A DNA stretch of 64,000 nt from Pleomorphomonas sp. JP5 (GCF_023721815.1 NZ_JAMDLI010000006.1:186001-250000), one strand, 5' to 3'. Numbered from the stretch's first letter, positions 8,271 to 17,311 are shown. Notes: a model not told the origin generated them from the letters alone. Numbers and translations are program-made.

Positions 8271-10769
8271 TCAAACGGCGAAGCGGCGAAGCCTCAAGGC
8301 GTTGCCCAGCACGAACACGCTGGAGAGCGCCATGGCGCCGGCCGCGAACACCGGCGACAACAGGATGCCGAAGGCGGGATAGAGCGCGCCGGCCGCCAGC
8401 GGGATCAGCGCCGTGTTGTAGGCGAAGGCCCAGAACAGGTTCTGGCGGATGTTGCCGATGGTCGCCTTGGAGAGCGCGATGGCGTTGGGCACGCCTTGCA
8501 GGCTGCCCGACATCAGCACCACGTCGGCCGCCTCGATGGCGACATCGGTGCCCGTGCCGATGGCAAGGCCGACATCGGCCTCGGCCAGCGCCGGCGCGTC
8601 GTTGATGCCGTCGCCGACGAAGGCCAGCGTGCCGTGCGCGGCCTTGAGCCGGCGCACCGCCTCCACCTTGCCGTCCGGCAGCACCTCGGCCACCACCTCG
8701 TCGATGCCGAGGTGGGCGGCGATGGCCTTGGCCGTCAGCGCGTTGTCGCCGGTGATCATCGCCACCTTGAGGCCAAGCTCGTGCAGCGCGGCGATGGCGG
8801 CCGGGGTCGACGCCTTGACCGGGTCGGCCACGGCGACGATGGCCGCCAGCTTGCCGTCGACGGCGGCATAAAGCGGCGACTTGCCCTCGCCGGCCAGCCG
8901 CTTGGCCACGCCGGCAAAGCCCGACACGTCCAAGCCCAACTGAACCATGTAGCGGTCGGCGCCCAGTTCGACCCGCTGGCCGCCGGCCACCGCCGTCACG
9001 CCCAGCCCGGTCACCGAGCCGAACTCGCTCACCGCCGGCAGCTCCAGCCCCTCGGCCTCGGCCGCCGCGACGATGGCGCGGGCGATCGGGTGCTCGGACT
9101 TGCTCTCGGCCGCCGCCACCAGCGCCAGCACCGCCGGGCGATCGAAGCCCTCGGCCAGTTCCAGGTCGGTCAGCGCCGGCTTGCCCTCGGTCAGCGTGCC
9201 GGTCTTGTCGACGGCCACCACCTTGGCGTCCCTCAGAAGCTGCAAGGCCTCACCCCGGCGGAACAGCACGCCGAGTTCGGCGCCCCGGCCGGTACCGACC
9301 ATGATCGACGTCGGCGTCGCCAGCCCCATGGCGCAGGGGCAGGCGATGATCAGCACCGCCACCGCGTTGATCAGCGCGAAGGTCAAGGGCGACGACGGCG
9401 CCAGCATCAGCCAGACCGCGAAGGTCAGCGCCGCCACGGCGAACACCGCCGGCACGAACCACATGGTGATGCGGTCGACCATGGCCTGGATCGGCAGCTT
9501 GGAGCCCTGCGCTTCCTCGACCATGCGGATGATCTGCGACAGCACGGTGTCGCCGCCCACCGCCGTGGCGCGGAAGGCGAAGGCGCCCGTCTGGTTGACG
9601 GTGCCGCCCACCACCTTGCCGCCGGCCGTCTTGGCCACCGGGATCGGCTCGCCGGTGATCATCGACTCGTCGACGAAGCTGTCGCCTTCGATCACCTCGC
9701 CGTCCACCGGCACCCTTTCGCCCGGCCGCACCTCGACGACGTCACCGGCCGCCACCGAAGCGATGGGGAGATCGGTCACCTTGCCGTCGCGGCGCACGTG
9801 CGCCGTCTTCACCTGAAGGCCGACGAGGCGGCGGATCGCCTCGGAGGTGCGGCCCTTGGCGCGTGCCTCCAGCAGGCGGCCGAGCAGGATCAGCGTGACG
9901 ATGACCGCCGCCGCCTCATAGTAGACGTTGAGCGTGCCGGCCGGCAGCAGGCCGGGGGCGAAGGTCGCCACCAGCGAATAGCCGTAGGCGGCGAGCGAAC
10001 CCACCGCCACCAGCGAGTTCATGTCGGGCGCCAGACGCCAGAGCGCCGGCAGCCCCTTGGCGTAGAAGCGCCGGCCGGGGCCGAACATCACCAGCGTCGT
10101 CAGCACGAACTGCAGATACCAGCTGCCCTGCATGCCCAGGGTGTCGGCGATCAGCATGTGCATGCCCGAGAATAGGTGCGAGCCCATTTCCATGACGAAC
10201 ACCGGCGCCGTCAGCACCGCCGCGACGATCAGGTCGCGCGCCAGCTCCCGCCGCTCGGCGTCCTTCCGGTCGGCCCGCTCGGCATCCTCGGCAAGGCTGT
10301 CGGCGCCGCTCGCCGCCGCGATCAGCCGGGCGTCGTAGCCGGCCGTCTCCACGGCGTCGATCAGCGCCGCCGCCTCGGCGGAACCGCGAATGGTGGCGCG
10401 CTCGGTCGCCAGGTTGACGACGGCCTCGTCGACCCCCGGCACGGCCTTGAGCGCCCGCTCGACCCGGCCGACGCAAGAGGCGCACGTCATGCCCTCGACG
10501 GCCAGTTCGACGCGCCCCTCCCCCACGGGCGCCGCCGGCACGCCGTAGCCGGCCATCTCCACGGCATCGACCAGCTTGGCGCGTTCGACCGCGCCGTTGG
10601 TGGTTATGCTCGCCCGTTCCGTCGCAAGGTTGACCGCCACCGTCTCGACGCCCGGCACCGCCTTGAGCACGCGCTCGACGCGGCCGACGCAGGAGGCGCA
10701 GGTCATGCCCTCGATGGGCAGCGATATCTGGTTGGACGACGGCGAGGCGGTGCGAGCGGGGGCATTCAT
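8271..10769 (-). CDS. copA: Cu(I)-exporting P1B-type ATPase CopA
   Basis: An 832-residue inner-membrane copper pump that exports Cu(I) using ATP. Two N-terminal heavy-metal-associated domains carry CASC at residues 24-27 and 96-99. Membrane helices follow, with the CPC metal site at 477-479. The phosphorylated Asp of DKTGT is residue 521, and MITGDN and [10 protein letters not shown] lie further on. Start 10769 has AAGGAAG in front. ATG 10799 is in frame but sits almost at the predicted transcription start, so it is less likely. It is co-transcribed with cueR and divergent from copZ. Confidence 0.95.
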   Translation of the reverse strand: MNAPARTASPSSNQISLPIEGMTCASCVGRVERVLKAVPGVETVAVNLATERASITTNGAVERAKLVDAVEMAGYGVPAAPVGEGRVELAVEGMTCASCVGRVERALKAVPGVDEAVVNLATERATIRGSAEAAALIDAVETAGYDARLIAAASGADSLAEDAERADRKDAERRELARDLIVAAVLTAPVFVMEMGSHLFSGMHMLIADTLGMQGSWYLQFVLTTLVMFGPGRRFYAKGLPALWRLAPDMNSLVAVGSLAAYGYSLVATFAPGLLPAGTLNVYYEAAAVIVTLILLGRLLEARAKGRTSEAIRRLVGLQVKTAHVRRDGKVTDLPIASVAAGDVVEVRPGERVPVDGEVIEGDSFVDESMITGEPIPVAKTAGGKVVGGTVNQTGAFAFRATAVGGDTVLSQIIRMVEEAQGSKLPIQAMVDRITMWFVPAVFAVAALTFAVWLMLAPSSPLTFALINAVAVLIIACPCAMGLATPTSIMVGTGRGAELGVLFRRGEALQLLRDAKVVAVDKTGTLTEGKPALTDLELAEGFDRPAVLALVAAAESKSEHPIARAIVAAAEAEGLELPAVSEFGSVTGLGVTAVAGGQRVELGADRYMVQLGLDVSGFAGVAKRLAGEGKSPLYAAVDGKLAAIVAVADPVKASTPAAIAALHELGLKVAMITGDNALTAKAIAAHLGIDEVVAEVLPDGKVEAVRRLKAAHGTLAFVGDGINDAPALAEADVGLAIGTGTDVAIEAADVVLMSGSLQGVPNAIALSKATIGNIRQNLFWAFAYNTALIPLAAGALYPAFGILLSPVFAAGAMALSSVFVLGNALRLRRFAV

Positions 10770-10805
10770 GGCCGCTTCCTTCTGTTCCTGACTGTTCATC
10801 CCCGG

Positions 10806-10836
10806 AAGATGGGGCTTCCAACCATGGGAAGGTCAA
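10806..10836 (-). promoter_or_regulatory. CueR-type promoter for copA-cueR
   Basis: On the minus strand, TTGACC (10831-10836) and CATCTT (10806-10811) are separated by 19 bp. The spacer contains the dyad CTTCC...GGAAG. A 19-bp spacer with this dyad is the hallmark of MerR/CueR-activated promoters. The implied transcription start is near 10799, which supports the copA start at 10769. Confidence 0.85.
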
Positions 10837-10884
10837 GCCCCTTTTCACATGGGGCCGATAAAAGCCAACGGCAAGCCGCGCCCC

Positions 10885-10915
10885 TTGACCTTCCAACGCT
10901 TGGAAGCCCTATCTC
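10885..10915 (+). promoter_or_regulatory. CueR-type promoter for copZ
   Basis: TTGACC (10885-10890) and TATCTC (10910-10915) are separated by a 19-bp spacer with the dyad TTCCAACGCTTGGAA. The design mirrors the copA promoter on the opposite strand, so one regulator can induce both directions. Confidence 0.85.
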
Positions 10916-10945
10916 ACGATCATTCAACCCCAAGGAGGCCCCACG

Positions 10946-11137
10946 ATGTACCAGTTCACCATTCCCAACATGGCCTGCGGCGGCTGCGCCCGCTCGGTCA
11001 CCAAGGCGCTTCAGGGCGTCGATGCCGACGCGAAGATCGAGACCGATCCCGCCGTCCACCGGGTCAGCGTCGAAAGCCCGGCCAGCGAGGCCGCCCTGCG
11101 CGCCGCCCTCACCGCCGCCGGCTATCCGGCCAGCTAA
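10946..11137 (+). CDS. copZ: Copper chaperone CopZ
   Basis: A 63-residue cytosolic heavy-metal-associated domain. The CGGC site in NMACGGCARS binds Cu(I), which the protein passes to the N-terminal domains of CopA. Length equals a single HMA domain. AAGGAGG lies 7 bp before the ATG. It has its own CueR-type promoter and is divergent from copA. The stop is followed by a stable hairpin at 11165. Confidence 0.92.
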   Translation: MYQFTIPNMACGGCARSVTKALQGVDADAKIETDPAVHRVSVESPASEAALRAALTAAGYPAS

Positions 11138-11164
11138 GCGAGTCAACGAGGAGGGAAAGCCCGA

Positions 11165-11187
11165 AAGGCGGCGCTCACCGCCGCCTT
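11165..11187 (+). terminator. Hairpin after copZ
   Basis: A 9-bp perfect stem, AAGGCGGCG with CGCCGCCTT around the loop CTCAC. No T tract follows, so termination is inferred from position. Confidence 0.5.
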
Positions 11188-11310
11188 CCGCGGCGAAAGG
11201 CAAATCCATCGTTGCACTCGGGCGCGCAAACGGGTCTGATCGGCGGACATCGATCCCCCTGCGCTGAGCGACGGCGCCGCCACCGGCCCGTCGCGCAACA
11301 AGGAAGCCGC

Positions 11311-12072
11311 ATGCCGCCTGCCCGCCAGATGATGCTCACGGAGGACCTGGTCGCCAAAACCCTGAGACCCGAGGTCGACCCTGGACCGGACGCCGACGAG
11401 GTGCTTCTCGGCGACGATGAGTTCGTCACCGAAGCCGAGCGGTTCAACGCCGAAGCCGGCGACGAACTCTGGATCTTCGCCTACGGCTCGCTGATCTGGA
11501 AGCCGGTTTTCGAGCCCGAGGAGACCCGGCTCGCCGTAGCCCATGGCTGGCATCGCTCCTTCTGCATGCCGCTGCGGCGATGGCGCGGAACCCCGTCGCA
11601 ACCGGGCCTGATGATGGCCGTGCAGCGCGGCGGCAACTGCAAGGGCGTCGCCTTCCGCATCCGGCAGGAGGAACGGCTGAGCGCACTGACCGAACTGCTG
11701 CGGCGCGAGGTCAACACCCCTGAAAACCTGCGTTTCGCCCGCTGGATCACCTGCGTGATCCACGGCCGGAAGGTCCGGACGCTGTGCTTCTGGGTCGGCC
11801 CGACCGGGCGCTATGTCGGCGAGAAGCAATCGCTGGAACAGGTGGCCGACACGCTGTCGCGCGCCTGCGGCCACGTGGGCTCCGGCGCCGAGTATCTCTA
11901 CAACACCGTCGCCCACCTCGAACAACTCGGCATCCACGACCGCAACCTCTGGCGCCTTCAGGAACTGGTGGCGCTGCGCCTCGGCGCGGAAGTTCCGGGC
12001 GCCGCGCCGGTGACATCGGAAGCCGAACCCCCGCCAAGTCTCGGCCAGGCGGCGCGCCTGAGACTAGGCTAG
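11311..12072 (+). CDS. chaC: ChaC-family gamma-glutamylcyclotransferase
   Basis: A 253-residue protein that should cleave glutathione to 5-oxoproline and Cys-Gly in the cytosol. The family signature FAYGSLIWKP lies near residue 55, and SGAEYLYNTV near 195. Start 11311 has AAGGAAG 4 bp ahead. A longer frame reaching back over copZ is an artefact. The gene overlaps the 3' end of the convergent regulator gene by 4 bp. Confidence 0.88.
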   Translation: MPPARQMMLTEDLVAKTLRPEVDPGPDADEVLLGDDEFVTEAERFNAEAGDELWIFAYGSLIWKPVFEPEETRLAVAHGWHRSFCMPLRRWRGTPSQPGLMMAVQRGGNCKGVAFRIRQEERLSALTELLRREVNTPENLRFARWITCVIHGRKVRTLCFWVGPTGRYVGEKQSLEQVADTLSRACGHVGSGAEYLYNTVAHLEQLGIHDRNLWRLQELVALRLGAEVPGAAPVTSEAEPPPSLGQAARLRLG

Positions 12073-13061
12073 ACGAGCCGTTCCACCCGCACGAACCGCG
12101 AGCGGTACTCGGTGGGCGTAAGGCCGATCTTGGTGCGGAAGTGATGGCGGAGCGCGTGGGCGCTGCCGAAGCCGACGGCGGCGGCCACCGCCTCGATGGC
12201 GAGATCGCCCGACGACAGCAGGTTTTTCGCCGCCTCGACGCGCTCGGAGACCAGCCAGTCGCCGGGGCTCATGCCGGTGGCGTCCTGGAAGCGGCGCAGG
12301 AAGGTGCGGAGACTCATGCGGCAGTGGCGCGCCATCGCCTCCGTCGTCCAGTCGCCAGCGATGGTCTCGCGCATGCGGTCGAGCAGCGGCGCGACGTCAC
12401 CGGTGGGGCGCTGGGGCACCGGCCGTTCCAGAAACTGCGCCTGCCCGCCGGAGCGATGGGCCGGCACCACCAGCCGCCGCGCCACCGAGTTGGCGGCCTC
12501 CGCCCCGAAATCCCGCCGCACGATCTCGATCAGGAGATCGATGCCCGCCGCGCTGCCGGCCGAGGTGAACACGCCGTCATGCTCGCGATAGAGCGAGGCG
12601 GCATCCACGGTCACGGCCGGAAAGCGCCGCCGCAGCGCCTCGGCATAGCGCCAGTGGGTGGATAGGGTGGCGCCGTCGAGAAGCCCCGTCGCCGCCAGCA
12701 CGAAGGCGCCCGAGCAGATGGAGACGAGCCGCGCGCCGCGCCCATGCGCCGCCCTGAGCCGGGCGCACAGCGCCTCCGGCACCGGCACGTCCGCGCCCTT
12801 CCAGCCGGGCACGACGATGATGTCGGCCGCATCGATCGCCTCCGGCCCCTCGTCGGGCGCGATGGTGAAGCCGCCGTGCGCCCTGAGCGGGCCGGGTTCG
12901 ATGGCCGCGCTCCGGAAGCGATACCAGCCCGGCCCCATCTCGGGCCGATAGAGGCCGAACACCTCGGCGACGATGCCGAACTCGAAGGTGCAGAGCCCGT
13001 CGTAGAGCAAGGCGACGGCGAGCGGTCCTTGAGTTGCCGGGCGGGACATGTCGTTTGGCAT
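12069..13061 (-). CDS. ftrA: GlxA-family AraC-type regulator (FtrA-like)
   Basis: About 330 residues. The N-terminal DJ-1/PfpI-like domain includes VSICSGAFVLAATGLLDG with the nucleophile-elbow Cys. A C-terminal AraC double helix-turn-helix follows (MSLRTFLRRFQDATGMSPGDWL and AVGFGSAHALRHHFRTKIG). FtrA-type regulators usually sit divergent from a rhodanese gene, as here. The exact start is uncertain: ATGs at 13082, 13061 and 13049 are in frame and none has a strong ribosome site. The ligand is unknown. Confidence 0.82.
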   Translation of the reverse strand: MPNDMSRPATQGPLAVALLYDGLCTFEFGIVAEVFGLYRPEMGPGWYRFRSAAIEPGPLRAHGGFTIAPDEGPEAIDAADIIVVPGWKGADVPVPEALCARLRAAHGRGARLVSICSGAFVLAATGLLDGATLSTHWRYAEALRRRFPAVTVDAASLYREHDGVFTSAGSAAGIDLLIEIVRRDFGAEAANSVARRLVVPAHRSGGQAQFLERPVPQRPTGDVAPLLDRMRETIAGDWTTEAMARHCRMSLRTFLRRFQDATGMSPGDWLVSERVEAAKNLLSSGDLAIEAVAAAVGFGSAHALRHHFRTKIGLTPTEYRSRFVRVERLV

Positions 13062-13146
13062 GATCTTTACGTACAATGTCATCCGCGCCAATTGCAAGCC
13101 CGGTGCTTCGGCGGCACGTTCTCCCTGCCAACCCCATGGAGAGACC

Positions 13147-13545
13147 ATGCCTTCAGCCGTCACCGCCATTCCCGCCGCGCCCAGCGACCTCGCCCGCGAG
13201 CATTTCGCCGCCGAATTCACCTTCGAGACGGACTGCTATGACGTGCATGAGGCGCTGTCGAAGGGCGCCGACTTCGTGCTCTTGGACGTGCGCGGCCCCG
13301 CCCTTTACGCCAAGGGGCACGTGCCCGGCGCCATCAACCTGCCGCACGGCAAGATCATCCGCTCCAAGCTCACCGAGTGGCCGGAGGAGACGCTGTTCGT
13401 CACCTATTGCGCCGGCCCGCATTGCAACGGCGCCGCCCGCGGCGCCCTCCGCCTCGCCGACCTCGGCCGCCCCGTCAAGATCATGGCCGGCGGCCTCACC
13501 GGCTGGATCGACGAAGGCTTCGAGCTGGCCGTCGGCGACGCTTAG
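13147..13545 (+). CDS. Rhodanese-domain sulfurtransferase
   Basis: A 132-residue single-domain rhodanese. VLLDVRGPALYAKGHVPGAI is the CH2A-like region. The active-site loop starts at the Cys of YCAGPHCNGA and would carry the persulfide. MAGGLTGWIDEGF ends the fold. The start has GGAGAG a few bases upstream. It is divergent from ftrA, which probably controls it. Confidence 0.85.
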   Translation: MPSAVTAIPAAPSDLAREHFAAEFTFETDCYDVHEALSKGADFVLLDVRGPALYAKGHVPGAINLPHGKIIRSKLTEWPEETLFVTYCAGPHCNGAARGALRLADLGRPVKIMAGGLTGWIDEGFELAVGDA

Positions 13546-13554
13546 AGCACGTCC

Positions 13555-13589
13555 GGCGAACTCTGGTTCGCCAACATGCTCCATCTTTT
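13555..13589 (+). terminator. Terminator after rhodanese gene
   Basis: GGCGAAC (13555-13561) pairs with GTTCGCC (13566-13572) around TCTG. A T-rich stretch (CATCTTTTTG) follows 11 bp later. Confidence 0.55.
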
Positions 13590-13598
13590 TGCTTTCAC

Positions 13599-13642
13599 GC
13601 AGATCCGGACGCAAAACCGGTATCCACTTTTGCTGGAGTTGC
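13599..13642. repeat. Dispersed palindromic intergenic repeat, copy A
   Basis: A member of the family found also at 35287-35454, near 48779 and, diverged, near 53343. The core CCGGTATCCACTTTTGCTGG is identical to the 35-kb copies, with inner arms GCAAAA/TTTTGC. The outer arms GCAGATCC/GGAGTTGC pair imperfectly here. It ends 2 bp before the 3' end of rtcR. Confidence 0.85.
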
Positions 13643-13643
13643 T

Positions 13644-15242
13644 CTACGCCCTGACATCTTCGAACGTCAGCTCGAAGCGGGCGAGGTATTTCCTGAGACG
13701 GTCGGCATCGTTGCTGCTGGCCTTCTTCTCGCGGGAGATGGCAAACAGCGCACGACCGGCGGCGCTCAGCGATGCGCTGCGGCGACAAACCTCGATGACA
13801 ATGGCGAGCTGCTCGCGATCGAACAGATCGTAATCCCCGGCCCGATCGCCCAACACCGCGTCGGACAGCGATCGCCGGTCCACCGGCTCGGCCTCGGTCT
13901 GCCATCGCTGCCGCAGCCTGCCCACCTCGGTGGCAACGGTCTCCTGGGTGATGCGGGCCTTGGGCGCCAGCGTCGCCATGCGCGTGACCGATGCCGAGAG
14001 GTCGCGGAAGTTGGCCGCCCAGGTCGCCTCCTCCGACAGCGCAAAGGCGAGAAACGACGCCCTCGCCTCGGCGTTGAAGGTGGCCTTGTTGCCCTCGCGC
14101 TCGCCGAACCGGGCGAGTTCGTAGTCGACGTTGGGTTCGATGTCCTCGCGCCGGGCACTGAGCGGCGGCAGCTCGAAGGTCCACAGGTTGAGGCGGGCCA
14201 GAAGGTCCTCGCGGAACCGGCCCTTGCGCGCCTCGCGCTGAAGATCGCGATTGGTGCCGGCGATCAACTGGAAGTCGGACGTGGCGTCGCGATCCGAGCC
14301 GACGGGCAGGAAGCGCTTTTCCTCGATGGCCCGCAGGCACATCGCCTGCTCGTCAAGCCCGAGTTCGCCGATCTCGTCGAGAAACAGCACGCCCTTGTCG
14401 GCCGCCTTCATCAGCCCGGCCCGGTCGGACTGGGCGCCGGTGAACGCGCCGCGCACGTGGCCGAACAGGGTCGACATGGCCTGATCGCCGCGCAGCGTGG
14501 CGCAGTTGACCTCGACGAAGCTGCCTGACACCTGCCGCTGCGCCTTCTTCAACTCGAAGATGCGGCGCGCCAGCTGCGACTTGCCGGCGCCGGTCGGCCC
14601 GGTGAGCAGAACCGGCGCCGTGGAGCGGATCGCCACCTGCTCGATCTCGTCGATCATGCGGTTGAAGGCAGCGTTGCGCGTGGCGATGCCCGACTTCAGG
14701 AACGACGTCGCCGACACCTTCTCGGCGGCGAAGCGGGTGGCAATGGCGTCATAGCGCGACAGATCGAGATCGATGATCGAGTGCGAGCCGATATGGCCCT
14801 CATCCCCGCCCCCTCGCTTGGGCGGCGACAGTTGCAGCAGGCGGCCCGGCACGTAATGCGCCTCGGCCAGCAGGAACCAGCAGATCTGGGCAACGTGCGT
14901 GCCGGTGGTGATGTTGACCAGATAGTCCTCGTGGTCGGGGTCGAAGGCGTAGCCGTCGGCAAAGTCGCGCAACGCCGAATAGACCTCGGCGAAGTCCCAG
15001 GGGTCGCGCAGCTCGATCAGGTTGTGCCGTACCTCGGTGGCCGGCGAGACCTGACCGATGTCGCCGGCAATCCGCTCGGCGAGCGATCGCGATCTCTGGT
15101 CGTGAATGAGCTCCAGCCGGTCGATGAACAGATCCGGCTGCTGGCAGAGCGCCACGGTCGGCCGCCACCGCCGCCAACGATCTTCCCTCTTGCCGATATC
15201 GAGCGTCGTTCCCAGAAAGCCGATGGCAATACGCCGACGCAT
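13644..15242 (-). CDS. rtcR: RtcR, sigma-54-dependent activator of RNA repair
   Basis: A 532-residue enhancer-binding protein. Residues 1-180 form the RtcR/CARF-like sensor domain, thought to detect RNA cleavage products carrying particular ends. The AAA+ domain has Walker A GPTGAGKS at 215-222 and the sigma-54 contact motif GAFTGA at 265-270. FLDEIGEL and the arginine region (GRFREDLLARLNLW) follow. A C-terminal DNA-binding part ends the protein. It is divergent from rsr-rtcB, where a sigma-54 promoter is visible. The start is ATG 15242. Confidence 0.94.
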   Translation of the reverse strand: MRRRIAIGFLGTTLDIGKREDRWRRWRPTVALCQQPDLFIDRLELIHDQRSRSLAERIAGDIGQVSPATEVRHNLIELRDPWDFAEVYSALRDFADGYAFDPDHEDYLVNITTGTHVAQICWFLLAEAHYVPGRLLQLSPPKRGGGDEGHIGSHSIIDLDLSRYDAIATRFAAEKVSATSFLKSGIATRNAAFNRMIDEIEQVAIRSTAPVLLTGPTGAGKSQLARRIFELKKAQRQVSGSFVEVNCATLRGDQAMSTLFGHVRGAFTGAQSDRAGLMKAADKGVLFLDEIGELGLDEQAMCLRAIEEKRFLPVGSDRDATSDFQLIAGTNRDLQREARKGRFREDLLARLNLWTFELPPLSARREDIEPNVDYELARFGEREGNKATFNAEARASFLAFALSEEATWAANFRDLSASVTRMATLAPKARITQETVATEVGRLRQRWQTEAEPVDRRSLSDAVLGDRAGDYDLFDREQLAIVIEVCRRSASLSAAGRALFAISREKKASSNDADRLRKYLARFELTFEDVRA

Positions 15243-15411
15243 GACTTATCCTATCATATAAGATCTTATACATGTCTATCACGAGGCGGCATTCCGCGTC
15301 GAGCCTCATTGAGAGGCCCGACCGAGAACCCGCCGCCAGTTCAATTATTTTACCAAACAAAATCAAATGATTATAAGAAATATGAGCATCCCTTGCCCGC
15401 GTTTCGACAAC

Positions 15412-15428
15412 TTGGCACGCCGATTGAA
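15412..15428 (+). promoter_or_regulatory. Sigma-54 promoter of the rsr-Y RNA-rtcB operon
   Basis: TTGGCAC holds the -24 GG at 15414-15415, and TTGA holds the -12 GA at 15426-15427, with 10 bases between. This matches the TGGCAC-N5-TTGC consensus except for A in place of the final C. It lies about 40 bp before rsr and downstream of the divergent rtcR start, the expected arrangement for RtcR control. Confidence 0.82.
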
Positions 15429-15464
15429 ATAGGAGAGACGTAACGCAGAAGAAGGATCACCCCC

Positions 15465-17015
15465 ATGGCAAACAAGTCGCTGTTTGCAAGCATCGTCGGC
15501 AAGCTGGTCCCGGCGACCAACGCCCGGAACCACGAGGGAGCGCCGGCCTATGAGCTGACGCCCAAGGCGGCGCTGGCCCAGTTGGCGGTGACGGGAACCT
15601 TCAACGGCACCTTCTATGCCGATGCCCGGACCCAGCTCACCGACGTGTTGGCGCTCGCCGCCGAGGTCGAGCCGGAGTATCTGGCCAAGGTTGCGGTTTA
15701 CGCCGCCGAGTCCGGCTACATGAAGGACATGCCGGCCACCTTGCTGGCCTTGCTCTCCACGCTTCCGGGCGACGCGTTTTCCCGCGCCTTCCCGGCCATC
15801 GTGAAGAACGGCAAGATGCTGCGCACCTTCGTGCAGGTGATGCGCTCCGGCGCCATCGGCCGCAAGTCGCTGGGCTCGCGCCCGAAGCGCCTGGTGGAAG
15901 CCTGGCTGGAGACGGCTTCGGACGTCTCGATCATGCGGTCGAGCGTCGGCAACGATCCCTCGCTCGCCGACGTGATCCGGATGGTCCATCCGAAGCCGGC
16001 GACCGAGAGCCGCCGCGCGCTCTACGCCTACCTCATCGGCAAGCCCTACGACGTAGCGGCCTTGCCGGCGGTGGCGGCCGAGTTCGAGGCGTTCAAGCGG
16101 GATCCGTCCGGATCGGTGCCCAACGTGCCGTTCCAGATGCTGACCTCGCTGGATCTGTCGCCGCGCCAGCAGATGGAGATCGCGCGGCAGTCCGGTTGGC
16201 AGATGCTGCGGCAGAACCTCAACACCTTCGAGAGGCAGCGCCTCTTCGCGGACGAGGGGTTCACCACGTGGCTGGCGTCCAGGCTCAGGGATGAAGAGGC
16301 TGTCCGCAAGGCGCGTGTCTTCCCCTACCAGATCATGGCGACCTACTCGGCGCTCGCCAAGGGAGTGCCCGCCGAGATCCGCGAGGCGTTGCAGGACGCG
16401 ATGGAGATCGCGCTTCGCAACGTGCCGGATTTCGCCGGGAGGGTCGTGGTCTGCCCGGACGTCTCGGGATCGATGGCCTCGCCCGTGACGGGCTACCGTC
16501 AGGGCGCCACCACCAAGGTGCGCTGCATCGACGTGGCGGCGCTGGTGGCGGCGGCGGTTCTGAGGAAGAACCAGCGTGCCCGGGTGCTGCCCTTCGAGCA
16601 GACTGTCGTCAACGTGGCGCTCAACCCGCGCGACACGGTGCTGACCAACGCGGCGAAGCTGGCGGCGATCGGCGGCGGCGGAACCAACTGCTCGGCGCCG
16701 CTCGCCCGGCTCAACGGCGAGAAGGCGGCGGTCGATCTGGTCATCTTCGTCTCGGACAACGAGTCGTGGGTGGATCAGAGCGCCACGCGGGGAACGGCGA
16801 TGATGGCGGAATGGCAGATGCTGAAGCGACGCAACCCGTCGGCCAAGCTCGTTGCCATCGACATCCAGCCCTACCGCACCAGCCAGGTGACGGACGGGGC
16901 GGACATCCTGAACATCGGTGGGTTCTCCGACCGGGTGTTCGAGGTGATCGCCGAGTTCGTCAGCGGCGCGGGACCGGATCGGTTCGTCAAGCGGATCGAG
17001 GCGGTCGACCTCTGA
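15465..17015 (+). CDS. rsr: Rsr, bacterial Ro60 homologue (TROVE-domain protein)
   Basis: A 516-residue ring-forming RNA-binding protein. The TROVE alpha-helical repeat domain covers about residues 20-320. A von Willebrand A domain follows, with an intact MIDAS: Asp332, Ser334 and Ser336 in VCPDVSGSM, then VIFVSDNESW. Ro proteins bind Y RNAs and misfolded RNAs and cooperate with PNPase. The gene is the first cistron behind the sigma-54 promoter, and five Y-RNA-like units follow directly. Length and domains are typical and intact. Confidence 0.94.
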   Translation: MANKSLFASIVGKLVPATNARNHEGAPAYELTPKAALAQLAVTGTFNGTFYADARTQLTDVLALAAEVEPEYLAKVAVYAAESGYMKDMPATLLALLSTLPGDAFSRAFPAIVKNGKMLRTFVQVMRSGAIGRKSLGSRPKRLVEAWLETASDVSIMRSSVGNDPSLADVIRMVHPKPATESRRALYAYLIGKPYDVAALPAVAAEFEAFKRDPSGSVPNVPFQMLTSLDLSPRQQMEIARQSGWQMLRQNLNTFERQRLFADEGFTTWLASRLRDEEAVRKARVFPYQIMATYSALAKGVPAEIREALQDAMEIALRNVPDFAGRVVVCPDVSGSMASPVTGYRQGATTKVRCIDVAALVAAAVLRKNQRARVLPFEQTVVNVALNPRDTVLTNAAKLAAIGGGGTNCSAPLARLNGEKAAVDLVIFVSDNESWVDQSATRGTAMMAEWQMLKRRNPSAKLVAIDIQPYRTSQVTDGADILNIGGFSDRVFEVIAEFVSGAGPDRFVKRIEAVDL

Positions 17016-17021
17016 GAAAAT

Positions 17022-17043
17022 GTCCGGCGGGCAACTGCCGGAC
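17022..17043 (+). other. Intercistronic hairpin after rsr
   Basis: A 7-bp perfect stem GTCCGGC/GCCGGAC (17022-17028 with 17037-17043) lies 7 bp after the rsr stop. There is no T tract. It may protect the rsr 3' end or set a processing point before the Y-RNA array. Confidence 0.5.
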
Positions 17044-17063
17044 GTTCCGGCCGGGCGCGGCCA

Positions 17064-17189
17064 CAAGGCGAATGCAGACGAAACTACAGACTTGTAATCT
17101 CCGGGTCGCGGGTTCGAGCCCCGCCGGGTCCTCCATGTGCCCGTAGCTCAGCTGGTAGAGCAGGCGTTTCGTCGAACTTCGTCGCCTTG
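17064..17189 (+). ncRNA. Y-RNA-like unit 1 with circularly permuted tRNA-like domain
   Basis: The ends CAAGGCGA (17064-17071) and TCGCCTTG (17182-17189) pair perfectly and carry the GGCGAAUG motif of bacterial Ro-binding stems. Inside, GACGAAAC pairs with GTTTCGTC. Between them, in order, come a hairpin AGA-CUUGUAA-UCU that looks like an anticodon arm with UGU, a GGGTC variable-loop-like stretch, a T arm (GCGGG-TTCGAGC-CCCGC), an acceptor-like stem CGGG/CCCG closed by a loop containing TCCA, and a D arm (GCTC-AGCTGGTA-GAGC). The 3' half of a tRNA thus precedes its 5' half. No other tRNA gene is visible in the window. Confidence 0.82.
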
Positions 17190-17225
17190 TGACCCCGCCC
17201 GGCGGGCCCAAGACACACCAACCAA

Positions 17226-17298
17226 CGCGGCGAATGCCGGGTGAAACTACATGTTCCAACCTACTTCATGACCGTTTCACTCTACCCTCGTCGCCGCG
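17226..17298 (+). ncRNA. Y-RNA-like unit 2, minimal form
   Basis: The ends CGCGGCGA and TCGCCGCG pair perfectly. The GGCGAATGCC motif follows the 5' stem, as in the other units. An inner stem GTGAAAC/GTTTCAC encloses about 26 nt with CATG repeated at both ends. No T arm or D arm is present, so at 73 nt this is a Ro-binding stem without the tRNA-like module. Confidence 0.72.
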
Positions 17299-17311
17299 AC
17301 CGAAAGCGACA

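Noticed and set aside
10849-11310. An N-terminal extension of chaC running back over copZ
   Set aside because: The extension lies out of frame over copZ. ATG 11311 has a good ribosome site and gives the normal ChaC length.
17064-17190. An ordinary tRNA gene in unit 1
   Set aside because: The halves are in permuted order, so a linear tRNA cannot fold from it. The outer GGCGAATG stem identifies a Y-RNA-type unit.
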